A stretch of 64,000 nt of DNA. Source: Deltaproteobacteria bacterium. Lineage in GTDB: Bacteria > Desulfobacterota > Desulfomonilia > Desulfomonilales > Desulfomonilaceae. A model generated the notes under the pieces. The model did no database searches and was not told where the DNA came from. It saw only the letters and a program-made list of their open reading frames with translations. The stretch's first letter is position 1, and every line of letters begins with the position of its first letter. The position numbers were made by a program, and so were the translations under genes. Positions 7,598-16,399 of the stretch are shown here, piece after piece. The stretch lies in the NCBI GenBank assembly GCA_016875095.1, contig VGSG01000002.1:62001-126000 (forward strand), given 5' to 3'.

Positions 7598-8983
7598 CTA
7601 TTCTGCGATCTTGGCGATGCACTTACCCTGAGGATCGCGGTCAAAGGATAGGTCGCCCTTGACAAACTTCGACTTCAGACCCGCTTTCTGCAAAATGTTC
7701 TGAGCCATCTCGGCCCGGATACCGGTGGCACAGTGAATCACGATCTCTTTGTCTTTCGGCAGGTCGGCCAGTCGCCCTTCGAGTTGGTCGAGCGGGATGT
7801 GGATTGCCCCGGCAATCGCGCACTCCTTGTTTTCGTCGGCGTTGCGCACATCAAGAACCGCCTTATCCTTGCTTTCACCACTGGCCAGCTTCTGAAACAC
7901 CGGCAAATCAACTTCGCCGGGCGCAAGCTTTTTCACATACGCGATTTTGGTCTGAGCGGGCCCGGTTGCAACCTGTTTCCCAGCCTTTTGCCAGGCGTCG
8001 AAACCGCCATCCAGGATGCTCACCTGGTTATAACCCCAGCCTGAGATCATCTTGTACGCATCCAGAGCGGCAGCCACGTTGCCCTCTTTATTGTACAGGA
8101 TGGTCACCGCTCGCTTGAATTTCGGGAACTGGTCCTTGAGCGCATTTACGTCGCCCCCGGGAGCGGCGACCGCCTTGGGAATATGCCCTTTTTCTATTTC
8201 GTCTTTGGAGCGAAAATCCACGAGGATGTACGAACCGTCCGTCTTGTTCAGATTTTCAATGTTCGCGACGTTGGAAACCACCGGCTGGCCGGCCTTCTTC
8301 CACGCGGGCAAACCTGCGTGAAACACCTTAACGTTCTTGTAGCCGAGCGCTTCCGCCTTCCTGGCGGACATGGGGCTGAGCACTCAGGTGTAACCTGCGC
8401 AGTAATAGATCTGAAGGATGTCCTTATCCTTGGGCAGGACCTTTTCCATCAAATTGTCAAACGCAAAGTGCGGAAATGACTTGGCCGTGGGGATGTAGCC
8501 CTGGTCGTAGTTGTCCGTAGGGCGACTGTCCAGGAGCACGTACTTGCCTTTCTCAGGTCCCTGAGCAACCAACTTGGCAAGCTCCTCGGCTTCCATCAGC
8601 TTTTCTTTCGCTACCTGGAGGCCCTTCTTGACCTCAACCTCTTTCGCGTAGCTCTTGCCGTCTCTCTTGACGTAGGTGATCCGGACCGCCTCATTCTTGT
8701 CGATCTTTTTGTACTCGGGCGCGTTCTTGAGCACGGTGGCGTCGTCGAAGAAGATCACCTCGTTCTCTTTCCCGATTTGTAGCTGCAGCGACTTGCTCTT
8801 GGCAGCCACATCCACGAAGCGGCCGGCGAGAAGGTTCGGGGTCTTCTCGTACGCGGGGTGACACTTAAGGCAGCTCGGATCCGATTTGGACGGGAACTGT
8901 TCCTCCGCTGCGAGCGCCGCGCCCGGCCACCATACGGCCAGGGCAACAGTTACGACGATTAGGGTGATTGTGCGCTTACTCAT
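7598..8983 (-). CDS. Exported heme-motif triple-rhodanese protein, probable selenoprotein (UGA at 8384-8386 read as Sec)
   Basis: Read through one in-frame TGA, the gene encodes 461 residues. Residues 1-25 are a signal peptide ending in ALA. Residues 38-42 form a CLKCH motif, the pattern for covalent heme c. A small beta-rich region spans about 60-125, then three rhodanese-like domains at about 132-235, 243-335 and 355-445. In domain 1 the active loop reads C195-A-G-Y-T-U200, with the TGA exactly where related exported rhodaneses appear to carry a second cysteine. Domain 2 has lost its cysteine (Asn at that place), and domain 3 keeps one (HCATGIR). A stop at the TGA would leave 199 residues cut in the middle of a domain, while downstream codons continue the rhodanese helix perfectly. 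A SECIS-like hairpin follows the TGA. A periplasmic role in sulfur or selenium transfer or redox relay is likely. Confidence 0.85.
8345..8386 (-). promoter_or_regulatory. Putative bacterial SECIS hairpin including the UGA codon
   Basis: Immediately after the in-frame UGA the minus-strand RNA can fold as GAGUGCU (8385-8379) with AGCGCUC (8351-8345), a ten-base one-sided bulge (8378-8369), then UCCGCC with GGCGGA and the five-base loop AGGAA (8362-8358). The apical loop starts 21 bases after the UGA and holds GG, within the placement known for bacterial SECIS elements such as fdhF, where SelB binds. The pairing uses codons that are also needed for protein sequence, so it is suggestive and not proof. 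Confidence 0.7.
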
Positions 8984-9105
8984 TCATTCCTCCTCATCTG
9001 TGCTGGTGCTCTCGGGGAGCATTCGGTGGTCATCCGGCGAATCTTCGGGCAGAAAACGCCGGTTGCGTCCTTACTGGGATGATCTCCCCCGTATGCTTGG
9101 TTACA

Positions 9106-9142
9106 CAATTTTATTATAATATAGATATAAATGAAGATACAA
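9106..9142 (-). promoter_or_regulatory. Sigma-70-type promoter for the rhodanese selenoprotein gene
   Basis: In an AT-rich island upstream of the gene, the minus strand carries TTGTAT (9142-9137), an 18-base spacer and a perfect TATAAT (9118-9113). A transcript starting near 9106 would have a leader of about 120 bases before the ATG at 8983. The rest of the 286-base gap to the next gene shows a GC-rich hairpin (CCGGCAG/CTGCCGG) near 9215 and nothing else I can name. Confidence 0.6.
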
Positions 9143-9269
9143 ATCTTTTTGATCGGAATTCCACGTTTTATTTCTGTAGAAATCCGCGCTTGGCCCTCCT
9201 ATAAATCAAGCCTCCGGCAGCTCTGCCGGCCGTTTTCTTCGGAAAAGCGTTTTCCGGCCCGGGGTAATG

Positions 9270-9509
9270 TCAACGAGGGAGTTTCTTGAAGAACACCGCT
9301 TTTTGAGAGGACAGCTCACCTTCTGAGATCTGCTTCCGAACGGTCTTCAAGTCTACCTTTCGTGCGCCCCCTGCTGTGATCGGCATTTCCCGAGTTTCGA
9401 GTCCGGAACGAACCGCGCCTGCGCCAAGCACGACACACAGGGCGAGCAGTCCCACGAAAATGAGATCTTCGGTTCGACCGCGCAGGCGCGCGACGAGCCT
9501 GCCCATCAT
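9270..9509 (-). CDS. Small single-pass membrane protein downstream of the polyferredoxin fusion
   Basis: The 79-residue product starts MMGRLVARLRGR, has one membrane segment (about residues 15-32, LIFVGLLALCVVLGAGAV), and a charged C-terminal part. I do not recognise a family. Its ATG overlaps the stop of the large fusion gene in an ATGA junction, so the two are almost certainly translated together and the small protein may be a subunit or anchor of that membrane redox protein. A longer reading from 9629 would lie entirely within the upstream gene and is not supported. Confidence 0.7.
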   Translation of the reverse strand: MMGRLVARLRGRTEDLIFVGLLALCVVLGAGAVRSGLETREMPITAGGARKVDLKTVRKQISEGELSSQKAVFFKKLPR

Positions 9510-12500
9510 CTTACGCCCCCTGTATCCGCCGGCGCCTTGAACAGGCATCGATTGCATCGGATGCAGTCCACGTCTCCGGGAAAGCTGACCCCAAGGTCGC
9601 AGTTGGCTGGCTGGGGAGTGGGCGCCCATCTCCTGAGGAGCCTCACTTTGTTAAAGAGCGCCAGGAACGCGCCCGCCGGGCAAAGGTAACGGCACCAGAA
9701 GCGGAAATAGAAGAGAGATACGGCCAGCGCTACCAGGCACAGCGCGAGCGCCCATGTGTCCATATCCCCTCTAAAGAAGTGCTGGAGGGGACTGAACGTG
9801 AACCAGACGGTATCTCCCGTCAGAAGGAAGATCGAAAGGATCACGGCCAACAATACGAATTTGAGATACCGGCCCTTGCCTTCCGCATCTACCGAGACCC
9901 TTCGCCTCATCGTCCTGAAGCTCAAAAACTCTTGTAATGCCCCGAAAGGACAGAGGAACCCGCAGAATACCTGACCCCACATCGCCGACACAAGCAGAAC
10001 TCCGGTGAAAAGGACCACTCGCCAGGTCGTATCCGGCGCGGGAAATTGTCCTGTGAGCAGATTCGCGGCGTCCAGCTCGGTAAAGGGCGCATTCAGGAAC
10101 AGTCCGAGAATTCCCAGTGAGGCGGCGAGACACAAGAGTCGCAGCCTTTCGGTTCGTAGATGGTGCGCGCCGATGAACACAGCGAAGAGCGCTATCACGC
10201 TCCAAAGCTTGAGGTCCTTCAAAGCCTTGCTCCAAATGGCGGCAGGCTCAGGCCGTCCAGCCGGACGAGATATCCCGAGAACGGGAGCGGCTATCTCTTC
10301 TCCGGTCTTTTCCAGAATCCGGGCAATGGCTGCGCACGTGATGGTTGCGCCGCTGAGCGCGTCAACTCTCTCTTGAAGAGGCTCCAGTATGGAGCGTCCT
10401 CTCAGGCCGCGCAGCCACTCGTCCAAACCCTGAATGTACGACGGTGTTTCTCGGGATTCTACGAGCCTCACGCCCTTGACGGCCCCCTGATCCGAGACCG
10501 AGACCAGCAGGTTCAACGGGCCGCCGTACCCGCGCGCTTCACTCGCGATGGGAATGGTGCTTAAGCTGACCGTGAATCGCTCGCTTTCCGTGGGAGCGCC
10601 CATGTAATGGGGGAATGGCGCTTGCTTGAACTCAAACTTGTTTGAACCGGATATTTCCGCGAGTGTTTCGTTGTCAAAGACTACCGTGTATGCGGTCTTG
10701 GGCGGTCCAACCACAAGGTGCAAAGTGAAAGCCCCTGCTACAAGAAAGCAGAGAGTCCACGAGGTTCTCACAAAAGGGAAAGAAAAAGGCCCGGCGGGCC
10801 GATATCGATCCAAAATTGCGTCGATCCGACGGAAAGCGACTTCCGCGAGCATGAGGCCGACAGGGAGGAGCACGAGCGCCATCAGAACCAGGCAGGCGTC
10901 GCCGATCCCCAGGAGCGGGACAAGCAGGGCGCCTGTGAGCGCTCCGCCGACGGCCGCGCCGTAATGGTCCGCGGCATCCACAAGGCCTGATGTTTGCCCC
11001 GGATTCCCGGTCAGCCAAAGGTGCGAGGAGACTGCCAGAGGGAATACCCCGCCGGTCAACATACCTGAGATGAGCGCCAGGCCGAAGAGCACGGCCTCGA
11101 TAGTTTGTGGCGACTGATTCCCCAGGAGACGAAAGACCGGTGGAGTTGCAATGCAGACCGCGCCCATAAGAAAGAGCATCCCCGCGATGGCGATAGAGAC
11201 GCTGCCGAAACGGGAAAGCGCGGAGCGCGCGGCCGCGGCGCCCGCTGTCAGTCCGGCCATGAACAGGGCAACGAAGATCCCCACCCGCTCGAAGACGTGA
11301 CCGAAGAGGCTCTGATAAGCGTACATAAGAACGATTTGCAGGCCCATGGCCGCGGATCCCACTGCAAACATGGCCAGCAAAATTTGAAAGCGGCTCTCTT
11401 TCCCGTCGCGCGCGCCCCATCGCGCGCGAAAGATCAGCCTTGCGGAAAAAAAGAAGAACAAGGGGATCAGAAAAAAGGCGAGGCCGCCTCGGCGGATCGT
11501 ATTGAGGACCTCCATACGCCCCGTTCCGGAGAACCGTCCCCACAGTATGAGAGCGAGAGACGCGGAAATGGGGCTAAAGTCCGTGTTGATCAGGACCGGC
11601 GAATTCTCAAGCTCTTTTCGCACGAACGCGGTTCGTTCCGGCGGAAGGAGCGTTTCGAAGCCTTTCGGATCGAACGGCCGGTCCTTGAACCCTCCATATC
11701 GGGCGGCCAGCTCAGCGGGATCGAGGCTCAGGGTATCGTGCCTCTTGGAAGCCAGAAAATGGGTTTCATCACCGGGAGTGGCGCCCACGTCCGGAAAGAC
11801 GCGTTTCAGGGTGTGATAAACCGATCCCGCGTACGAAGCCACCTCCGATCCCCAGAAATTTTCCGCGGAGGTCACCCGAGTGGCGAATACGCCCCCCGGA
11901 GCAAGACCGGCTGCTACGGCGCGAAAGAACTCCAGTGTGTAATAACGATTCCAGAACGCGGAAACCGGGTCCGGAGCCGTGACAATGACCATGTCGTAAT
12001 CGGCGCCGGCCATCTGATTCACATAGAACCTGCCGTCCGCGAAGATCATACGAACGCGGGGATCGCTGATTGCCTCGTTCTCTTCCTGCGGCATGTATTT
12101 CCGCGCCAGTTTGAAAGCCCACTGGTCCGGCTCGACCACATCCACGCGGCTCAGGGGGTAGCGAAGCAAAGATCGGACCATGCTCCCCGCGGCGCCTCCG
12201 ATGAGCAGGACCTTGCGCGTTTCAGGCTTTTGGGTCATCGCCAGCGCGGCCACGCGATCCGTGCTGTGCGGGTCCGGGAATGACGAGATGATCTTGCCGT
12301 TGCCGAAGAGCGACACTTGGTTTCCCAGGCGCGCCACCTCCGCAAGCTGGTACGGCGTAGGAGCGTGCTCCAGGAGTTCAAGTCCGGGATGAAGCGCCTG
12401 CCATCGCACGCGAGCGGTCCATTCCACGAAACTCCGCCCCAAGGGCGACAACACGAAAAGCGCGCAGGCGGCCATAGCCACGGCAGACCAGAGGGCGTCC

Positions 12501-13075
12501 GCTTGTTTGACCCGTCGGAGGTAAAGCGCAACCGCGAGAGCCATGAAGAACGCGATGAGAGCGGCGATCCGCAGAGGCGAAAGCAATCGAACCAGCGCAA
12601 ATGTAAAAGCCGCTCCTCCGATCAGGCTCCCCAGCGATTCAAAGACATACAGTTGCGCGACGCGGCGATCGTCCGCAGCCGGGGTCGCCTTACAACCCAG
12701 CGGAAAGAGAAAGCCGGTAAGGAACGCGGTGATGAATGTCCCGATCGGAACCGCCAACAATATGCCGTGCAAAGGCGCCAGTTCGGCGGGCGCGATCCCA
12801 AAGAGCCGTGGGCTTGCGCGGATAAGGAGTATTTCCAAGAGAAGAGAAAAACCGAGCGCGACATACGAGTGAAGGAACAGTCTTTGAGGCTCTCCGGACC
12901 ATTTCTTCGTAACATGCGCGCCCGCGGACGCGCCTAAGCCGATCCCGGCAAGCCATGCTGCGAAAAAGATCCCGATGCACAATTCCGTTCCGTGGAAGAC
13001 GACAAGGATCTCACGGAGCAGCAGGATCTGCCCAGACAAGGCCGCGAAACCGAAAAGGAAGAACATCCATGACAT
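9506..13075 (-). CDS. Fusion: membrane spermidine-synthase-like + FMN-binding + NosR/NapH-like 4Fe-4S polyferredoxin
   Basis: The protein has 1189 residues in a single open frame. Residues 1-210 are several membrane segments. Residues about 280-480 are a Rossmann methyltransferase fold of the spermidine-synthase type (VLLIGGAAGSM near 288; DPRVRMIFADGRFY and VTAPDP near 330-360). A second membrane block covers about 520-770. An FMN-binding domain follows (about 800-925) with DALSGATITC near 905, where RnfG/NqrC/NosR-type domains attach FMN through the threonine. The last 250 residues are membrane helices with two cysteine clusters, CGFLCPFGAL near 1038 and CRYLCPAGAF near 1128, as in NosR/NapH, and a final CIRCNRC that lacks a fourth cysteine. 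An AAGGAG site precedes the start. The whole suggests an inner-membrane electron-transfer protein; the role of the methyltransferase-like part is unknown. Confidence 0.88.
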   Translation of the reverse strand: MSWMFFLFGFAALSGQILLLREILVVFHGTELCIGIFFAAWLAGIGLGASAGAHVTKKWSGEPQRLFLHSYVALGFSLLLEILLIRASPRLFGIAPAELAPLHGILLAVPIGTFITAFLTGFLFPLGCKATPAADDRRVAQLYVFESLGSLIGGAAFTFALVRLLSPLRIAALIAFFMALAVALYLRRVKQADALWSAVAMAACALFVLSPLGRSFVEWTARVRWQALHPGLELLEHAPTPYQLAEVARLGNQVSLFGNGKIISSFPDPHSTDRVAALAMTQKPETRKVLLIGGAAGSMVRSLLRYPLSRVDVVEPDQWAFKLARKYMPQEENEAISDPRVRMIFADGRFYVNQMAGADYDMVIVTAPDPVSAFWNRYYTLEFFRAVAAGLAPGGVFATRVTSAENFWGSEVASYAGSVYHTLKRVFPDVGATPGDETHFLASKRHDTLSLDPAELAARYGGFKDRPFDPKGFETLLPPERTAFVRKELENSPVLINTDFSPISASLALILWGRFSGTGRMEVLNTIRRGGLAFFLIPLFFFFSARLIFRARWGARDGKESRFQILLAMFAVGSAAMGLQIVLMYAYQSLFGHVFERVGIFVALFMAGLTAGAAAARSALSRFGSVSIAIAGMLFLMGAVCIATPPVFRLLGNQSPQTIEAVLFGLALISGMLTGGVFPLAVSSHLWLTGNPGQTSGLVDAADHYGAAVGGALTGALLVPLLGIGDACLVLMALVLLPVGLMLAEVAFRRIDAILDRYRPAGPFSFPFVRTSWTLCFLVAGAFTLHLVVGPPKTAYTVVFDNETLAEISGSNKFEFKQAPFPHYMGAPTESERFTVSLSTIPIASEARGYGGPLNLLVSVSDQGAVKGVRLVESRETPSYIQGLDEWLRGLRGRSILEPLQERVDALSGATITCAAIARILEKTGEEIAAPVLGISRPAGRPEPAAIWSKALKDLKLWSVIALFAVFIGAHHLRTERLRLLCLAASLGILGLFLNAPFTELDAANLLTGQFPAPDTTWRVVLFTGVLLVSAMWGQVFCGFLCPFGALQEFLSFRTMRRRVSVDAEGKGRYLKFVLLAVILSIFLLTGDTVWFTFSPLQHFFRGDMDTWALALCLVALAVSLFYFRFWCRYLCPAGAFLALFNKVRLLRRWAPTPQPANCDLGVSFPGDVDCIRCNRCLFKAPADTGGVR

Positions 13076-13102
13076 CTGCGAAGCAAATCTCCTTGCGCGC
13101 GC

Positions 13103-13252
13103 TATAGAAGGCTGCGTTGAGATCTGCGCCTTTGGATGAGGCTGGAATCCCCTTCTTCCTTCCCTCTCCCGCGAGGGGAGAGGGTTTTATGACTCCTCCC
13201 TTGATGGGAGGGAAAAGGGGGAGGGTGACCTTTCGCGCAAATCCCAATGCCG
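13103..13252 (-). repeat. Dispersed palindromic repeat, copy 2 (inverted)
   Basis: This is the inverted counterpart of the 6.1-kb copy. In minus-strand direction it reads through CACCCTCCCCCT, the CTCCCATCAAGGGAGG palindrome, the CCTCGCGGGAGAGG palindrome and the 45-base right arm (AAAGGCGCAGATCTCAACGC) that is almost identical to 6200-6239. It sits just upstream of the large fusion gene, in the 700-base gene-poor stretch 13076-13776. Confidence 0.8.
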
Positions 13253-13348
13253 TTCACTATAGCCAAAATCTTGGGCGGGTATGCCGTTGCTCAAAGGGAT
13301 GTTCGCTTGGTTATGAAATAGGCCCGACGACCGACACTGTTCAGACAG

Positions 13349-13425
13349 GCATTGAAACCGACCCGATCTTACCCTCCGGTGTCCAATCCCCTGACGGGAG
13401 AAGCGAGGGGAGAGGGCGTAGGGCG
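13349..13425 (+). repeat. Dispersed palindromic repeat, partial copy 3
   Basis: A diverged or truncated copy shows the left arm GCATTGAAACCGACCCGATC followed by ACCCTCC and degraded palindromes (CCCCTGACGGGAG). It lies 100 bases from copy 2 in opposite orientation. The remaining sequence between 13426 and 13776 holds no gene that I can support. Confidence 0.65.
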
Positions 13426-13776
13426 GGCGCTCGGGTCCAGAAGTCCCGTGTCCCTTACCGTTGAAAGCCCACCCGGCGGGACCGGATTCCAGCTTCAGTG
13501 GGACCTCCGTCTGCGGCGACATAAATCGGAAAATAACTCCGACAAACGCGCCAGGTGTCTCGGCAGGAACATGAGACCTCAGAGCCTCCGGACTTCAGCA
13601 CGTTACCATTTACCCTGGGCGCCGCCAAGTGGAGGTGGCGGGGTTTATCACGTATGATTAAGTACGTTACGAAGGCGCACCGGCCGGCAAGTGTCGATCT
13701 TGTGGGGAGCGCTCTTCATAAGGCTGGTTGCCCGACATCCGTTTGTCCACGGAACGAGCAATTGGAGGAACGTCTC

Positions 13777-13965
13777 ATGGACTTCAACGATCTTGCGGAC
13801 TGGATTGAGACAAGGCTATGCGGTGACTGCCAGCAGGGGTACACGTGCGAGCATTTCGACTGCGAGCAGGGCAAGAGAGTGGCGGAGCTGCTCAGGCGCC
13901 TGATACCGTTCAAGGGCAAAGACGACCAAGGTCGGGGTGTGAGCGGCTGGCTGCTTCCGTCGTGA
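13777..13965 (+). CDS. Small cysteine-rich protein
   Basis: This short gene encodes 62 residues and is preceded by a good ribosome site (TTGGAGGAACGTCTC-ATG). The first half contains CGDCQQGYTCEHFDC, four cysteines in a CX2C-X5-CX4C arrangement that could bind zinc or an iron-sulfur cluster. The C terminus is basic. I do not recognise a family, and the call rests on the start signal and cysteine spacing. A longer reading beginning at 13555 would run through repeat-like sequence and is less likely. Confidence 0.55.
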   Translation: MDFNDLADWIETRLCGDCQQGYTCEHFDCEQGKRVAELLRRLIPFKGKDDQGRGVSGWLLPS

Positions 13966-14153
13966 CCGCGCCATGATCCGCAATTCCGGGCCTTGCGAGC
14001 TTTCTCGCGACCGCCTCGGGTTCCGGTTGAAATCCGCAAGGGGAGGCGCGCTCCGACGCCCCGGAAGCTCAGGCATCAGCCTTTCAGCGGAAAAGAGAGC
14101 TTTCGCGCAGCCCGATGCGTCGGAGACCCGATTATGAGACTATGCCCAACCGG

Positions 14154-14606
14154 TCACGTAAAGAGGCACAGGTTGGATTCAAGGGCCAATTGGAGGAACT
14201 GCTCGGCGTTGGCGATCTCCACGCCCTCGATGAAATCCTCCCTATCCAGTTCGAACATGCTCGCGGCCATATGGCACCCTATGAGCTTAACCCCTTCCAT
14301 TTGACACATCTCCAGTAGGTCCGCCAGCTCCGGCAGCGAGGCTTTTTCGATCATCCTTTTCATCATGCCGGTGGCCAATTGGGGCATGCCGGGGATCGCG
14401 CCCATTGTGCCGGGGGGATAAAATTTCAGCTTCTTCGCGTACCCCTTCCGGATCACGTTGAGCCCACTGAACGTGTAGTAAATGGTAGCGTCCATGCCCA
14501 TGCGGACCGCGTTGATCGCAAGGACCGCGGATGGATACGCGCCGTCGAGTGAGTCACGTGAGCAAATGACGGAGAGTCTCTTCTTTCCTTGTGCCTGATG
14601 ATTCAT
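14154..14606 (-). CDS. DsrE/DsrF/DrsH-like family protein
   Basis: The 150-residue protein resembles the DsrE2/DsrF-like family (small sulfur-relay or peroxiredoxin-like proteins). It begins LSVICSRDSLDGAYPSAVLA and has the typical GMDATIYYTFSGLNV and EGVKLIGCHMAASMF stretches; the cysteine of GCHMA is at the position used for persulfide chemistry in relatives. The start at 14606 has an AGGAGG site six bases upstream; a longer frame from 14702 has no such signal. Because sulfite-reduction genes begin at the right edge of the window and an exported rhodanese lies nearby, a role in cytoplasmic sulfur transfer is plausible, but this is inference. Confidence 0.85.
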   Translation of the reverse strand: MNHQAQGKKRLSVICSRDSLDGAYPSAVLAINAVRMGMDATIYYTFSGLNVIRKGYAKKLKFYPPGTMGAIPGMPQLATGMMKRMIEKASLPELADLLEMCQMEGVKLIGCHMAASMFELDREDFIEGVEIANAEQFLQLALESNLCLFT

Positions 14607-15106
14607 GGGAAGCCTCCTGGCGGGGTAATTGGTCCTCACGAGAGAGGTGAGGAGCTTGGGGGCCGGTTGGGAATTGGCGCCGGGATAGGTGGGCCGGCGC
14701 ATATGGCCAGTCAGCTATATTAATATATGAATATATAATTCCATATCGTTCTCTGGATTGCAAGCTTTTTTTGACAAAAAAACTAGGAAAAGACCGCGGG
14801 TTATAGACCCCATCCAGAGCTGAGTTCTTGTAACTCGATCGCCGGACAAGCAGCAGGTTCGTTGAAAAAAGAATGCGCGCCGAAGACCGGTTCGCTCGCC
14901 GGGGGTTTTCGATCTCACACGCGACCTGAAGGTATGGCGCAGGACGTGCTTGATTTTGACATCTGCCGGTCCTATAGTGGTTTCCGGAGTTTCTTCCACC
15001 GAGTATCGGGAAGAGAACGCACGGCTGCGCTTCTCGTGTTCGGGCCTCCGGATGAGGAGCTGTAGCAAGTGCGGCTCGATGCCGTTCATGATGCCGAGGT
15101 TGCCGG
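14607..15106. other. Divergent intergenic region with an AT-rich island
   Basis: The 500 bases between the DsrE-like gene (leftward) and the radical SAM gene (rightward) hold a strongly AT-rich patch at 14715-14750 (TATATTAATATATGAATATA) and an isolated TTGACA at 14771 without a well-spaced -10 box. This looks like the divergent promoter zone, but I cannot assign the elements with confidence. No gene is supported in it. Confidence 0.5.
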
Positions 15107-16096
15107 GTGCCCAAGCGACAGGTATTTGTCTGCGAGCTTTGTCCCAAAGCCTGCCGGATAACAGAGGGGCACAGCGGTGATTGCCGGTCGCGCATCGTGG
15201 TGGATGGAGAGCTCCGCGCCGTGACCTATGGGAGGCCTTGCGCAATTCACATCGATCCGGTGGAGAAGAAACCGCTCTATCATTTCCAGCCGGGGAGCCG
15301 CATATTTTCCCTTGCCACCGCGGGCTGCAATCTTCACTGCAAATTCTGTCAGAACTGGACTATCTCGCAGCTTGGGCCGCAAGACATTCGCAACATCCGT
15401 CTTGAACCGGAAGAGGTGGTGCGGACAGCCATCGCGCAACAATGCGCCTCCATTGCTTATACCTATACGGACCCCGTCATCTACTATGAATACACGATGG
15501 ACACATCACGACTGGCTCGTGAAAAAGGGCTCAAGAACGTCACGGTGACCGCGGGCTACATCAACCGCAAACCCTTGGAGCTTTTGTGCACGGTAACTGA
15601 CGGCTCCAACACTGACTTGAAGGCGTTCAGTGACGCATTCTATCGGGACATGTGCGAAGGCAGTCTCAAGCCGGTGCTTGACTGTCTGGTTCTCATGAAA
15701 GAGCGGGGCGTTTGGCTTGAAGTCACCAATTTGGTGATCCCCACCCTCAACGACGACCTGGAGATGATACGCCGGATGTGCAAATGGATGCTGGCGAATC
15801 TCGGCCCTGACACGCCTTTGCATTTCAGCCGTTTCTATCCCATGTATAAGATACGCAATCTTCCGCCCACGCCCGTTGAGTTACTTATGCAGGCAAGGCA
15901 GGAAGCGCTCGAAATCGGTCTGCGCTATGTGTACGTCGGCAACGTGCTGGGCGTGGAGGCTGCGCACACGGTTTGTCCGAAAGATCAGACGCTCTTGATC
16001 CGCCGGACGGGCTACTCCATACTTGAGAACAACCTTCGAGACGGAAAATGCCCTACGTGCGGAGAGACCGTACCTGGCGTGTGGAGTTCCTCATGA
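15107..16096 (+). CDS. amrS: AmmeMemoRadiSam system radical SAM enzyme
   Basis: This 329-residue protein is a radical SAM enzyme of the pyruvate-formate-lyase-activase-like group that accompanies AMMECR1 and MEMO proteins. The cluster motif is CNLHCKFC (about residues 74-81), and an N-terminal CELCPKACRI plus a C-terminal CPTCG give extra cysteine pairs, as in the family. FQPGSRIFSLATAGCN and NVTVTAGYINRKPL are typical family stretches. The GTG at 15107 is the only start after an in-frame stop at 15089. Its stop overlaps the next gene (ATGA). The reaction of this family has not been established. Confidence 0.9.
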   Translation: MPKRQVFVCELCPKACRITEGHSGDCRSRIVVDGELRAVTYGRPCAIHIDPVEKKPLYHFQPGSRIFSLATAGCNLHCKFCQNWTISQLGPQDIRNIRLEPEEVVRTAIAQQCASIAYTYTDPVIYYEYTMDTSRLAREKGLKNVTVTAGYINRKPLELLCTVTDGSNTDLKAFSDAFYRDMCEGSLKPVLDCLVLMKERGVWLEVTNLVIPTLNDDLEMIRRMCKWMLANLGPDTPLHFSRFYPMYKIRNLPPTPVELLMQARQEALEIGLRYVYVGNVLGVEAAHTVCPKDQTLLIRRTGYSILENNLRDGKCPTCGETVPGVWSSS

Positions 16097-16380
16097 GCCG
16101 CTTTCGTGAATGGTCATCGCGCGCTGCGATCGGGCTGGAACAGTTAGTCGCAGGCTGGACGCGTCCTGCGCGGGGAAACGCGCTCTCCGGACTTTCCTTA
16201 CGGTCGCGGCGAGGTTTCCGGTTCGAGCTGGATAGAGGATCTCGCGTGGCCCGACGGGAATTCCTGATGAGCCTGGGGGCGCTCTCCGTGGCTTGGCGCG
16301 GTCTCTGTGGGGGTTCGGACAGCCGCTTGTGGGGTCTTTCTCGGAGGCGGGCGATGTTTGTCCGCAAGACCGATGCATAG
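16093..16380 (+). CDS. Small protein with a twin-arginine-like signal
   Basis: The frame encodes 95 residues and starts in an ATGA overlap with the radical SAM gene, so it is probably translated. In its middle lies VARREFLMSLGALSVAW, which fits the twin-arginine signal pattern (RRxFL followed by a short hydrophobic stretch), but unusually far from the start, with a basic N-terminal half. After the signal only about 25 residues remain. It could be a small Tat substrate, a chaperone-like partner, or the remnant of a truncated exported protein. I do not recognise a family. Confidence 0.5.
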   Translation: MSRFREWSSRAAIGLEQLVAGWTRPARGNALSGLSLRSRRGFRFELDRGSRVARREFLMSLGALSVAWRGLCGGSDSRLWGLSRRRAMFVRKTDA

Positions 16381-16399
16381 ATGGGCGCCGGGAGGTGGG

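Noticed and set aside
11105-12283. 392-residue open frame on the plus strand opposite the fusion gene
   Set aside because: It lies antisense to the SpeE-like part, has no recognisable domain, and its charged, repetitive composition is what a GC-rich antisense frame gives.
14715-14750. AT-rich palindromic patch as a replication origin or attachment site
   Set aside because: No DnaA boxes, integrase or tRNA gene is nearby; a divergent promoter explains it better.
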